Shown: piece by piece, positions 1 to 11,003 of the stretch | How positions within the stretch are numbered: the first letter of the stretch is position 1 | Layout: each line of letters begins with the position of its first letter | Source of the DNA: Solirubrobacterales bacterium | GTDB lineage: Bacteria; Actinomycetota; Thermoleophilia; Solirubrobacterales; 70-9 | DNA length: 51,515 nucleotides | Assembly (NCBI GenBank): GCA_023958085.1 | Contig: JAMLGI010000013.1 | Coordinates: forward strand, 1 to 51,515 | Direction of reading: 5' to 3' | Notes under the pieces: generated by a model | What the model was told of the DNA's origin: nothing | Database searches by the model: none | The model's input: the letters and a program-made list of their open reading frames with translations, nothing else | Made by a program: the position numbers and the translations under genes

Positions 1-1559
1 GCCGGGTAGCGGTCGATGTAGAAGCTGTGCGGGGTGTGGGCGTCGATCTGAAGGCCGGCGAAGTAGGCGGCGTTGTAGGTGGTGGTGGAAAACTGGGAGA
101 CCCCGCCACCGACCGAGTCGACCAGGGTGTTGCCCTCGCCGATGGTGGGGGCCGACTTGTAGCCCTTGGCCTCGGTCCGCTCCCCGGAGATCCCGTTCAG
201 CGAGAACTGCTCGCCCGGTCCGATCACCGTTCCGTCCACGGTCCTCGCGATCGTCTGGATGTTCGTCACCCGTGGCTCGCAGCAGCTGAAGCTGGTGGTG
301 AAGGTGCCGAGCAGCGAGGTTGCGTCTTTCAGCATGGCGGTGGTAACGCTTGCGTCGTCCCGTTCGGTCGGGAATCGCACCTCGTGGCTTCCTTCCTGAA
401 CCGCCTTGACGGTGGCCTTTACCGACTCGTCCCGCCCGATCACGCGGCCGTTCCGTCCCGGCTTCACGGTGGCCGCATCCGGTTTCGGCTGCCAGCCGAG
501 ATCGCCCTGCTCGCTCAGATTGACCGGCGGCAAGGCGGGGGTCACAAGCCGCGCGTCCCGCGCCGGACGGTCACGTTCGTCCGCGAGTTGTCCAACCAGC
601 GACTCGACCGCCTCCCGGTCGGCCCCGAGACGGACCCCGGTGCTGGAATCGTCGCCGGTCGACTCGATCACGAGCACCCCGGCCATCTGAGCCGGAGTGA
701 ACTCTGCCGGCCCGCCCATCGTCTCGATCCGAACTGGCTCCCGGAGAAACTCCCGGGCCTGATCCGCATCCTTCGTCACCTCGGCGGGGTCGGGGGCCGC
801 CCGGTGGTGAGCCGGGATCTCGATCGACCGGTCACCGGTGGCAAAGGCATCGAGAATTCGCTCCCGGGTGAGATCGCGGCGCACCTCGACCCCTGCCTTC
901 GGCTGCTCGGCGGTTACCTCAAGCGTCTCCGGATCGATGTCCAGAGCGCCGACGAACGGCCGACGGTCGATCCGGTCGGCGATCCGGTTGATGGTGCTGG
1001 CGAGGCGTTTCGCATCGGCCGGCCGGTACACCGGCAGCAAGTCGCGGTCTCTGAGCAGCACCAGAGGTCCCTGAAGCAGCGCGGCAACTCCGTTGCGGCC
1101 GGAACTGTACGCCCGTTCGGCGCTGGCCACCGGATCGATCACCAGGCCCGCCTGCGGGGCCCGGATCGTTACCGTTCGCTCGGGTCCGGCCAGCTTCAGG
1201 GTCTGCGGCTCGATGCGCTCGATCGGTCCGATCGCGCTCTCGCGGGTCTGGCCACCGAGCTCGACCCCCTGAATGCTGGTTCCGGGCAGGATCTCCCCGG
1301 AGCTGAAGGCCCGGACCGCCAGTCCCGAGAGAGTCCAGACCAGCAGGACGGCCCCGATCAGGCCCGGCCAGAAAACCCGCGGTGAGACCGGCAGCCGCCG
1401 GCTCGGGGAAGGACGCCGTTCGATCGACCCCCCGGGAGCACGACGGGAGTGATCCGGGGGGACCCCGCGCCGATGTCGTGGAGGCTTTGCGATGCCTTGA
1501 GTCTGAAGGAACGGGTGGTCGGCAGGCAGGTCGTGGGGAGACCCATGCGATGCCGTCAT
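1..1559 (-). CDS. VanW-family envelope protein with peptidoglycan-binding-like domains (3' end beyond left edge)
   Basis: Reading the minus strand from ATG at 1559 gives an open frame that leaves the window at base 1. It has an Arg/Pro-rich cytoplasmic N-terminus of about 60 residues, one membrane segment (VFWPGLIGAVLLVWTLSG), then a long extracytoplasmic part rich in short beta/alpha repeats (SIQGVELGGQ) typical of the domain preceding VanW. The end visible here has the VanW hallmarks: SFSCCEPRVTNIQTIA, a GEQFSLN stretch, GGGVSQFSTTTYNA and HSFYIDRYP. VanW-family proteins (YoaR-like) are linked to glycopeptide resistance and cell-wall processing, but their reaction is not established. No Shine-Dalgarno is obvious. 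It is divergent from the methyltransferase at 1603. The long plus-strand frame over the same bases is its shadow. Confidence 0.88.
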   Translation of the reverse strand, partial: MTASHGSPHDLPADHPFLQTQGIAKPPRHRRGVPPDHSRRAPGGSIERRPSPSRRLPVSPRVFWPGLIGAVLLVWTLSGLAVRAFSSGEILPGTSIQGVELGGQTRESAIGPIERIEPQTLKLAGPERTVTIRAPQAGLVIDPVASAERAYSSGRNGVAALLQGPLVLLRDRDLLPVYRPADAKRLASTINRIADRIDRRPFVGALDIDPETLEVTAEQPKAGVEVRRDLTRERILDAFATGDRSIEIPAHHRAAPDPAEVTKDADQAREFLREPVRIETMGGPAEFTPAQMAGVLVIESTGDDSSTGVRLGADREAVESLVGQLADERDRPARDARLVTPALPPVNLSEQGDLGWQPKPDAATVKPGRNGRVIGRDESVKATVKAVQEGSHEVRFPTERDDASVTTAMLKDATSLLGTFTTSFSCCEPRVTNIQTIARTVDGTVIGPGEQFSLNGISGERTEAKGYKSAPTIGEGNTLVDSVGGGVSQFSTTTYNAAYFAGLQIDAHTPHSFYIDRYP

Positions 1560-1602
1560 CGGGCCGTCGGTTGAACTACCGGAAACTGGGTACTGAGCGC
1601 CC

Positions 1603-2394
1603 GTGAACGAGATCTGGGACAGCGTTGCCGACGCCTGGGAAGAAAACGCCGACTTCGTGGACCGACAGATGGCTCCCTCCACCAGGGTGATGCTCGACGC
1701 TGCCGGGATCGGGCCGGGTGACGATGTGCTCGATCTCGCCTGCGGTCCCGGCGGGGCCGGGCTGGCCGCCGTATCGAGGATCGGATCTTCGGGGACGGTG
1801 GTGCTGGCCGACGACGCTCCCCACATGGTGGCCGCTGCGGCCCGGCGGGCTGCCGGTCTGGAAATGGTCAGCACCATGGTCTGCGGGCAGGAGGAGATTC
1901 CGGCTGCCGACGGGACCTTCGACGCGGTCATCAACCGTCACGGGCTGATGTTTGCGGAGGATCCTGTCGCCGCGATCAGCGAGGCGGCCCGGGTGCTGAA
2001 ACCGGGTGGTCACTACGCCACGATGACCTGGGACCGTCGTGCCGACAACCCGTGGCTCGGCCTGGTTCTCGACGCGGTCGGGGATGAGTTCGGGGTGGCG
2101 TTCCCGCCGCCGCAGGTACACGGGCCGTTTGAACTGGAAGACCCCGAGGTTCTCGGCACCGATCTGGAACAGGCCGGGTTGACCGAGGTCCGGGTGGAGG
2201 GTGCTGCCGCCTCGATGCCGGCCGACTCGCTCGAAGACTGGTGGAATCTGGTTCCGCGGCTGGCCGGGCCGCTGGCGATCGCCCTGGAGGGCATGGAGCC
2301 CGAGGTCCGCGAGTCGATCCATGACCGGGCGATCCGGGCCGGTGCCGAGGCGGCGGTCAAGACCGACCACGGGATCACCATGCCGGCTCGGTGA
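1603..2394 (+). CDS. class I SAM-dependent methyltransferase (UbiE/Methyltransf_11-like)
   Basis: 263 residues from a GTG start. Motif I is VLDLACGPGGAG (residues ~42-53). The acidic end of beta-2 is VVLADDAP. A post-I region QEEIPAADGTFDAVINRHGLMF and motif III (AARVLKPGGHYATMTW) follow, which is the layout of ubiquinone/menaquinone-type and small-molecule C/O-methyltransferases. The substrate is unknown. The C-terminal third (DLEQAGLTEVRVEG...LEDWWNLVPRLAGPL) resembles the cap of many actinobacterial paralogs. A TACTGA hexamer ends 6 nt before the GTG, so the transcript may be leaderless. It stands alone and its 3' end converges on the broken gene at 2491-3322. Confidence 0.88.
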   Translation: MNEIWDSVADAWEENADFVDRQMAPSTRVMLDAAGIGPGDDVLDLACGPGGAGLAAVSRIGSSGTVVLADDAPHMVAAAARRAAGLEMVSTMVCGQEEIPAADGTFDAVINRHGLMFAEDPVAAISEAARVLKPGGHYATMTWDRRADNPWLGLVLDAVGDEFGVAFPPPQVHGPFELEDPEVLGTDLEQAGLTEVRVEGAAASMPADSLEDWWNLVPRLAGPLAIALEGMEPEVRESIHDRAIRAGAEAAVKTDHGITMPAR

Positions 2395-2490
2395 TGATTG
2401 GGTCGGGCCTTCGCTCCTGAGGAAGAGACGGCCGGAAACCTGCCGTAGCCGGGTCCCTCCCGCCAGCCGCGGTTTCCCCCACCGGCCGGA

Positions 2491-3322
2491 TCAGCCCCGA
2501 GGATAACCCATCCGTCGGAAGGAACGTTTGAGCTTGCCGAGGTAAAGGCGCCCGGACCGGCCGGGATAGAAGTTCGAAACGGCGCCTCGCTTGACCATCC
2601 GTCGGGTGGTTCGCAAACCCTTGCCGCATTTCCGGAGCAGGCACATGTCGGCGGTCCATGCGGCCAGCGGCGCGGCGGCGTTCCCGCGTGGTGCGAGCCG
2701 TTTCCAGGCCCGGTGATGGCCGCGCAGGTCCGACATGAACCGGGGTGTCGGCGGGTGACGTCGATCATCTCGCCATCCCGGAACTGCCAGATCTGCACCG
2801 GGTAGCGACTGCAGGCGTAACAGTCGAAAAGGTAGGCGAAGCGGTCGTCCCGGGCGAGCATCAGCCGGGACCTCCCCGACCTGAAGAAACGGGCGGGACC
2901 CGACTGATTACCCCAGACATGCGGGGTGGAGAAGTACCGGCCATCCTCCCGGTAGTAGATGAGTGAGGAGCTGCAGCAGTGGGCGCCGCCCCAGTAGAAG
3001 GTGAAGATCACCTCGGGCTCGGCGGAGCCACCGAGGTTGATCACCCGAACCGGTTTGAGGCCGGGCCGGATCAGCTCGCAGTCCCCGCAACCGGGGACAT
3101 TCCACATGTCACGGTCCACCTGGCGACCCCGTCGCGACGGATCTGGATGTTGACGCTGCCGAGCCTGCCGAAATCGGACTCCAGGTAGTCCGGCCCGGTC
3201 ATGCTCGCCTCGGTGATGATCCCCTGGCCGTTGGTGGCGGAGTCGGCAACCCGTTCCGCCGAGGCAGTGGCGGGCAGCAGGAGAACTGCGGCCAGCATCA
3301 TCATTGTCAGCTTCCTGCTCAT
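2491..3322 (-). pseudogene. secreted Cys-rich hypothetical protein, broken by two frameshifts
   Basis: The gene starts at ATG 3322 with a good Shine-Dalgarno (GGGAGAAG) and a signal peptide (MSRKLTMMMLAAVLLLPATA). That frame stops after 83 residues, but its evident continuation lies in a second frame (GCGDCELIRPG, FTFYWGGAHCCSSS, DDRFAYLFDCYACSRYPVQIWQF, ~3110-2730). A third frame carries the end (RFMSDLRGHHRAWKRL to GKLKRSFRRMGYPRG, stop at 2491). Both junctions fall on a C4 run followed by GGTT (near 3090 and 2735). Adding one C at each would give a single protein of about 276 residues with GWGGAHCC and FAY...YPVQ.WQFRDG motifs seen in actinobacterial secreted proteins of unknown function. 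It may be a true pseudogene or an uncorrected homopolymer miscall. Confidence 0.75.
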
Positions 3323-3515
3323 CGCTTCTCCCGAGAATCGTTGTGGCCCGAGGTGGTCTGAGGATAACGGTCGGGACGGGACCGGAAATCTGACTTCGCC
3401 GCGGGCAGCGGTTCAGTTGACCGGCAGCGGGAGTCGGCCTGATCTGCCTCTCGGTCAGGTGGCCGGGGGAACGCTCCGGCGGTTCCCGGAAACCGGGCCG
3501 GCATCGCTCGAAAGG

Positions 3516-6704
<3,189 letters not shown>

Positions 6705-6755
6705 TCATGAAAAACCCGACCGGACATGGTAGCGGAAAGGTCCCCTGTCTGGCGC

Positions 6756-7409
6756 TCAGGGAAGCTCCGGCCGGACGGCATCCCCCGGACCCGAGCGAAG
6801 CTGTCTCCGGGCCACGGTGATTCCCGCCCGCCAACCGGGTGCCCTGCCGCCTGCGGGAGGGGTGATCCGGTCGGTGTCGACCCCGCCACGGGCGAGGATC
6901 CAGCCGATGATCGAGTTCGAGTTCCACATCTCGCCGGTCCCGAGCTCGTCCCGGCCCCAGACCGGGGTGGGAACCCGGGGAATCAGGTCAAGGATTCGCC
7001 TGGCGACCGCCTCGGCCTCGGTGACCGGATCGGGGCTCTCCACGGCCTCGTCGGCATCCGGAATTGTTCCGCCAGGCCAGCAGCGAACCTCGTAGCGGAA
7101 TATCCGCAGGCGACCGGCTGCACGGCTGCCGACCGCCCCTTCGGCGACCACACCGCGACGCCACCCTTCGCGGTCACGGACCGGGGCCTGCTCGATCACG
7201 AAGTGACCTTCGGGCAACTGGATTCGGAGAGCCGAGTGGTACAGGGCCAGGGCCGGTCGTCCCGCCAGCCGGGCGGTGACCATCTCGTAGATCTGTCCGT
7301 TCAGCCGGACGAAATGTCCGCCCGCCCCGAGGGGCAGCCAGTAGAGGAGAACCGCGGAACCGGTTCCGGGTGTTGCGTTTGACGCCGGACTGTTGGGCTG
7401 CTTGACCAT
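6756..7409 (-). CDS. conserved actinobacterial hypothetical protein (LYWLPLGAGG family), stand-alone form
   Basis: 217 residues from ATG 7409. This start is preferred over the in-frame ATG at 7481 because GATACT ends 6 nt upstream of it and the extra 24 residues are not shared with the paralog at 9278-10177. Strongly conserved stretches are LLYWLPLGAGGHFVRLNGQIYE, LYHSALRIQLPEGHFVIEQAPV, RRGVVAEGAVGSR, GRLRIFRYEVRCW, PTPVWGRDELGTGEMWNSNS and PPAGGRAPGWRAG. No signal peptide or membrane segment is seen. I recognise the family as a recurrent hypothetical but know no function. The two copies share their domain at about three quarters identity by eye. Confidence 0.85.
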   Translation of the reverse strand: MVKQPNSPASNATPGTGSAVLLYWLPLGAGGHFVRLNGQIYEMVTARLAGRPALALYHSALRIQLPEGHFVIEQAPVRDREGWRRGVVAEGAVGSRAAGRLRIFRYEVRCWPGGTIPDADEAVESPDPVTEAEAVARRILDLIPRVPTPVWGRDELGTGEMWNSNSIIGWILARGGVDTDRITPPAGGRAPGWRAGITVARRQLRSGPGDAVRPELP

Positions 7410-7415
7410 GGAAGC

Positions 7416-7421
7416 AGTATC
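7416..7421 (-). promoter_or_regulatory. -10-like GATACT, 6 nt before ATG 7409
   Basis: GATACT on the minus strand lies exactly 6 nt from the start codon. No clear -35 is visible. It supports a leaderless transcript and the choice of ATG 7409. Confidence 0.45.
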
Positions 7422-7496
7422 GGGCGGGATCGCGAGTCGGGCAAGGGAACGCAGATCCGTCCGGGAAAGGCCGACTTCCATTGACGGGAAGTCGGA

Positions 7497-7502
7497 TATG
7501 GT
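7497..7502 (+). promoter_or_regulatory. -10-like TATGGT, 6 nt before GTG 7509
   Basis: TATGGT followed by six bases and the GTG start of the truncated antiporter gene. A TTGACG at 7481-7486 is too close to act as its -35. Confidence 0.4.
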
Positions 7503-7508
7503 CGGGGA

Positions 7509-7973
7509 GTGATTGGGGGAGGTGGAGATCGGGAGGATCCGGCGATCCGCGAGGTGTCGCTCAGCGACGCGCTGATTCCGATCTTCTCGCTGGTGGTGCT
7601 GGTCGGGGGGTCGATCGCCCTGTTCGGACTGGACGCGCTCGACGGTCCGGTGCAGGTGGCGATGGTGCTCTGCACGGTGATCGCCGGTGACCAGTACATC
7701 GCCCTGGTTCTGCCCTCCCGGGTGTTCCGGGCCGAGTTCAAAAAGCGCGATCTCGCCCCGACCAACCTGTCACGTCTGGCAGCCGATTCCGGCACGGTCA
7801 CCTCACCGCTGGTGCCCTGGAACTCCTGTGGCGCCTTCATGGCCGGGGTGCTCGGGGTCGGCACGCTCGCCTACCTGCCGTACTGCATCTTCAACTACGC
7901 CAGTCCGGCCCTCAGCGTGCTGTATGGCTTCACCGGTTTCAAGATCGAGAAGCTGCAGGAGGAAACCGGATAG
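7509..7973 (+). CDS. internally deleted NhaC-type antiporter (mini-NhaC remnant)
   Basis: 154 residues from GTG 7509. Residues ~15-53 (SLSDALIPIFSLVVLVGG through GPVQVAMVL) match the first transmembrane region of NhaC/ArcD-type antiporters. From ~54 (TVIAGDQYIALVLPSR, LAPTNLSRLAADSGTVTSPL, PWNSCGAFMAGVLGV, YGFTGFKIEKL) it matches their last helices. Family members are about 450-480 residues, so roughly 300 internal residues are missing and the ends are joined in frame. The remaining protein has about four membrane segments and lacks the transport core. The arginine deiminase gene follows 38 bp downstream, so the full-length ancestor may have exchanged arginine for ornithine or citrulline (inference). 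It is probably non-functional as a transporter. Confidence 0.85.
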   Translation: MIGGGGDREDPAIREVSLSDALIPIFSLVVLVGGSIALFGLDALDGPVQVAMVLCTVIAGDQYIALVLPSRVFRAEFKKRDLAPTNLSRLAADSGTVTSPLVPWNSCGAFMAGVLGVGTLAYLPYCIFNYASPALSVLYGFTGFKIEKLQEETG

Positions 7974-8011
7974 AGCTGTACCGAACCAGTTCCCGCGAGT
8001 AAAGGATCCGC

Positions 8012-9271
8012 ATGATGAGCGACGAAAACCCGGCCGCCGGCTACGGCGTACATTCCGAGGTCGGCAGGCTCCGGCGGGTGCTGGTCTGCTCGCCCGGACT
8101 GGCCCACAAGCGACTCACCCCGACCAACTCCGACAGCCTGCTCTTCGATGACGTGCTCTGGGTCGAGAACGCGCAACGGGACCATCTCGATTTCGTCAAC
8201 AAGATGAGTTCGCGCGGGGTGGAGGTGATGGAACTCCACGACGTGCTGGCCGAAACGATGGCGGTTCCGGGCGCCCGGGACTGGCTGCTCGACCGCAAGA
8301 TCACCGACAACAACGTCGGGCCCGGCCTGGCTGACGGAACCCGCAGCTATCTCGAAACCCTGAAGCCGAAAGATCTGGCCGAAGTGTTGCTGGGCGGGCT
8401 TTCAACCACCGAGCTCCCGGAGGAGTACCGGGGAGACTCGGTGATGCTGGCCCGGGAATCGACCGGGGTGTTCGAGTACCTGATGCGACCGCTGCCGAAC
8501 ACCCTCTACACCCGGGACACCACCTGCTGGCTGTATGGCGGGGTGACCCTGAACCCGCTCTACTGGCCGGCCCGTCACGACGAGACCCTGCTGATGAAGG
8601 CGATCTACGAACATCACCCGGACTTCCGGGGGGCACGGCGATGGTGGGGTGACCCGGAGGAGGACTGGGAGCAGGCCTCCTTCGAGGGCGGGGACATCAT
8701 GCCGGTCGGCAACGGGGTGGTGCTGATGGGAATGAGCGAACGCACCTCCCGTCAGGCGATTACCCAGGTCGCCCGGGCGCTGTTCGAGGCGGAGGCGGCC
8801 GAGCATGTGATCGTGGCCGGGATGCCGAAACTGCGGGCGGCGATGCATCTCGACACGGTGCTCACCTTCGCCGACCGGGATCTGGTCACCGTGTATCCGA
8901 ACATCGTCGAGGGCATGCACACCTTTTCGCTCAGGCCGAGCGACCGGTCACCCGGTTTCGAGGTGATCGACGAGTCGCCCCGCCGGTTCACCGACGTGGT
9001 TGCCGAGGCGCTCGGGTTCAGGGAGCTCCGGGTGATCGAGACCGGCGGCGACGCCTACGCCTCGGAACGCCAGCAGTGGGACAGCGGCAACAACGCGGTG
9101 GCGGTCGAGCCGGGAGTGGTCTTCACCTACGACCGCAACACCCACACCAACACCCTGCTGAGGAAGGCCGGGGTGGAGGTGATCACCATTGTCGGGGCGG
9201 AACTGGGCCGTGGCCGTGGTGGCGGCCACTGCATGACCTGCCCGATCGAACGTGACCCGGTCGAGTTCTGA
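8012..9271 (+). CDS. arcA: arginine deiminase
   Basis: 419 residues. It hydrolyses L-arginine to citrulline and ammonia in the cytoplasm, the first step of the ADI pathway. The N-terminal [18 protein letters not shown] and [20 protein letters not shown] are typical. [12 protein letters not shown] carries the substrate Asp, [10 protein letters not shown] the catalytic Glu, MHLDTVLTF the catalytic His/Asp region and [13 protein letters not shown] the nucleophilic Cys. AAAGGA lies 5 nt before ATG 8012; ATG 8015 is also possible. The catabolic ornithine carbamoyltransferase and carbamate kinase are not in the window, and the adjacent transporter gene is deleted internally, so the pathway may be incomplete locally or the enzyme used for other purposes such as acid stress. 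Confidence 0.95.
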   Translation: MMSDENPAAGYGVHSEVGRLRRVLVCSPGLAHKRLTPTNSDSLLFDDVLWVENAQRDHLDFVNKMSSRGVEVMELHDVLAETMAVPGARDWLLDRKITDNNVGPGLADGTRSYLETLKPKDLAEVLLGGLSTTELPEEYRGDSVMLARESTGVFEYLMRPLPNTLYTRDTTCWLYGGVTLNPLYWPARHDETLLMKAIYEHHPDFRGARRWWGDPEEDWEQASFEGGDIMPVGNGVVLMGMSERTSRQAITQVARALFEAEAAEHVIVAGMPKLRAAMHLDTVLTFADRDLVTVYPNIVEGMHTFSLRPSDRSPGFEVIDESPRRFTDVVAEALGFRELRVIETGGDAYASERQQWDSGNNAVAVEPGVVFTYDRNTHTNTLLRKAGVEVITIVGAELGRGRGGGHCMTCPIERDPVEF

Positions 9272-9277
9272 CCGTCC

Positions 9278-10177
9278 CTAACCCGGTCGGGTCCCGGACG
9301 GTCTCGCCGCCACGGTGAGCCCCGCCTGCCAGCCGGGGGCTCTCCCGCCCGCCGGAGGATGGATCCGGTCCGTCTCGATCCCGCTCCGGGCCAGGACCCA
9401 GGCGATGATCGAGTTCGAGTTCCACATCTCTCCCGCCTTGAGTTCATCCCGGCCCCAGACCGGGGTAGGAACCTCGGCGACCAGATCCAGCATCCGGCGG
9501 GCGATGTCTTCGTCCGCGGTCAGTGTCAGCGGGCTTCCCACGGCCTCGTCCAGATCCGGGATGCTGCCGCTGCTCCAGCATCGAACCTCGTAGCGGAAGA
9601 TCCGCAGGCGACCAGCCAGACGGGAACCAACCGGACCCTCCGCCACCACTCCCCGCCGGTAGCCATCGTGGTCACGAACCGGCGCCTGCTCGATCACGAA
9701 CCGGCCCTCCGGCAGCTCGACCTGCAGGGCCGAGTGGTAGAGGTCAAGTGGCTTCCGTCCGGCCATCCTGGCCGCGATCGCCTCGTAGATCCGCCCGTTC
9801 AACCGAACGAAACGCCCACCGGCGCCGAGCGGCAGCCAGTAGAGATCGACCGCGCTCACGCTCCGGTTTGCGCTCCGATCGAGAGCGGCGACGATCAGGT
9901 CGTTCGAGGGAGCGTGGGCGCTGTCGGCACCCGTTTCGTAGAGTCGGCAGTTCATGCCGTAGCCCCGGCGCTGATCGGCCCCGGGTTCGACATCGTGGCC
10001 ATCCACCCGGAGCGTGGGTGAGCCGAGGAACCGTTCCCGTTCGGCCTGCTCCGGCGTTGTGACCGGGACCGATTCGAGGTCCCCAAGCAGACCGCGTTCG
10101 GTCAGCAGCTCGTTCAGGCGGGGCTGCAGCTCCTCGTAGCCGGGGCAGCCGTCGAAGTAGAGCAGCTCGATCTTCAC
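9278..10177 (-). CDS. thioredoxin-like domain fused to LYWLPLGAGG-family hypothetical domain
   Basis: 299 residues from GTG 10177. Residues 1-~100 (MKIELLYFDGCPGYEEL...RFLGSPTLRVDGHDVEPGADQRRGYGMNCRLY) look like the small thioredoxin-fold proteins found near mercury and thiol genes. A single Cys sits at the FDGCP site and another at MNCRLY, rather than a CXXC pair. Residues ~112-299 are the same domain as the gene at 6756-7409 (LYWLPLGAGGRFVRLNGRIYE, FVIEQAPVRDHDG, VPTPVWGRDELKAGEMWNSNS, PPAGGRAPGWQAG). The fusion hints that the unknown domain works with a thiol/redox partner. It is convergent with arcA, whose stop lies only 6 bp away. Confidence 0.87.
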   Translation of the reverse strand: MKIELLYFDGCPGYEELQPRLNELLTERGLLGDLESVPVTTPEQAERERFLGSPTLRVDGHDVEPGADQRRGYGMNCRLYETGADSAHAPSNDLIVAALDRSANRSVSAVDLYWLPLGAGGRFVRLNGRIYEAIAARMAGRKPLDLYHSALQVELPEGRFVIEQAPVRDHDGYRRGVVAEGPVGSRLAGRLRIFRYEVRCWSSGSIPDLDEAVGSPLTLTADEDIARRMLDLVAEVPTPVWGRDELKAGEMWNSNSIIAWVLARSGIETDRIHPPAGGRAPGWQAGLTVAARPSGTRPG

Positions 10178-10183
10178 CGCTCC

Positions 10184-10189
10184 AGAGTA
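10184..10189 (-). promoter_or_regulatory. -10-like TACTCT, 6 nt before GTG 10177
   Basis: TACTCT on the minus strand is separated by GGAGCG from the GTG start. GGAG is too close to the start to be a normal Shine-Dalgarno, so leaderless initiation is more likely. Confidence 0.4.
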
Positions 10190-10286
10190 GCCCCCGGTTC
10201 AGGTCGCCCGGATGCGTCGGTTCGCGACTGCCGCGGTGGGTCAGGCAGTGAAATCAAGTGGCGTACCCATCCGGCACATTCGCCGG

Positions 10287-10676
10287 TCACACGGCCGAGG
10301 CCACATCCGTCTTCCGGAAGTCCTCGCCCTTGAACAGCAGCGGCCGGTCCGTGCAGCGGGCGAGGGCGTAGCTGAAGCAGTCACCCAGATTCAGCCGGGC
10401 GGGGCTGTTTCCACGACCGAACTGCTGCCAGGCACCATGGGCGATGGCGGCCTGGGTCTCGTCGAAGGCCACGACTCTCACTCCACCCTCGGCGAGAAGT
10501 TCGGCAATGCCGATGTCTGCTCCCGGGCCGAGACGGGACTCGGCGACCATCCGGATCTCAACCAGTGTGGCCGCAGAAATGAGCGGGTCCGGGTCGGCAG
10601 CAATCAGCTCGAGGAACTCATCTTCTTCGGCTTCCTTGAGCAGAATGGCGATCACCGCCGATGTATCGATAACCAT
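10287..10676 (-). CDS. vapC: VapC-type PIN-domain ribonuclease toxin
   Basis: 129 residues from ATG 10676, 4 bases after the vapB stop. It is the toxin of a type II module: a Mg-dependent endoribonuclease of the PIN fold. Acidic residues expected for metal binding are present: D4 in MVIDTSAVIAIL, E in ATLVEIRMVAE, D in RLNLGDCFSYALA and ED in LFKGEDFRKTDV. The longer frame reaching 10736 would overlap vapB and lacks support. Length is normal for the family. Co-transcription with vapB and repression by the VapBC complex are known for the family. Confidence 0.93.
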   Translation of the reverse strand: MVIDTSAVIAILLKEAEEDEFLELIAADPDPLISAATLVEIRMVAESRLGPGADIGIAELLAEGGVRVVAFDETQAAIAHGAWQQFGRGNSPARLNLGDCFSYALARCTDRPLLFKGEDFRKTDVASAV

Positions 10677-10680
10677 GACT

Positions 10681-10935
10681 TCAGGTGGGAAGTCCGTGTT
10701 CGTCGTACCCGACGATTTCGTCTGCGGACCGATCATCGAGAACCGGCATTGCCTGGAGCCGGTCGGCGATCGCTCTCATCCGTTCGTACCGCTGCTCGCT
10801 CGGCACGCCGCCGCTCAGCCGCTCAAGCCGATCCCTGACCGCTGTGCCGACCGCGACCGTGATGCTCTCACCGGTCAGCTCGGAAAGCTCGCGGGCCAGT
10901 CGGTCGGTAGTCGGATCCTTGATGTTCAGGGCCAC
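10681..10935 (-). CDS. vapB: VapB-type antitoxin (Rv0623-like/PSK transcription factor family)
   Basis: 84 residues from GTG 10935. MALNIKDPTTDRLARELSELTGESITVAVGTAVRDRLERL matches the ribbon-helix-helix N-terminus of Rv0623-like antitoxins. The C-terminal half (YERMRAIADRLQAMPVLDDRSADEIVGYDEHGLP) is the toxin-binding tail ending in the usual YDEHGLP. It neutralises VapC and represses the operon. The promoter is unusually clear (see 10942-10969) and its geometry puts transcription start at the GTG itself, making this a leaderless mRNA. Confidence 0.93.
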   Translation of the reverse strand: MALNIKDPTTDRLARELSELTGESITVAVGTAVRDRLERLSGGVPSEQRYERMRAIADRLQAMPVLDDRSADEIVGYDEHGLPT

Positions 10936-10941
10936 GGGTAA

Positions 10942-10969
10942 AGAATATCGCCTGTTTTCTTCCTGTCAA
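10942..10969 (-). promoter_or_regulatory. vapBC promoter: TTGACA-N16-TATTCT, leaderless
   Basis: On the minus strand a perfect -35 (TTGACA, 10969-10964), a 16-bp spacer and TATTCT (10947-10942) are followed by six bases and the GTG of vapB. This is the best sigma-70-type promoter in the window. An operator for the VapBC complex would be expected to overlap it, but no clear palindrome is seen. Confidence 0.75.
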
Positions 10970-11003
10970 CCCGCTCTGAGCGGGGCAGGGTGGAGGCCGG
11001 GAG

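Noticed and set aside
27-1385. 452-codon open frame on the plus strand
   Set aside because: Arg/Gly-rich shadow without a recognisable domain; the minus strand encodes VanW hallmarks through the same bases.
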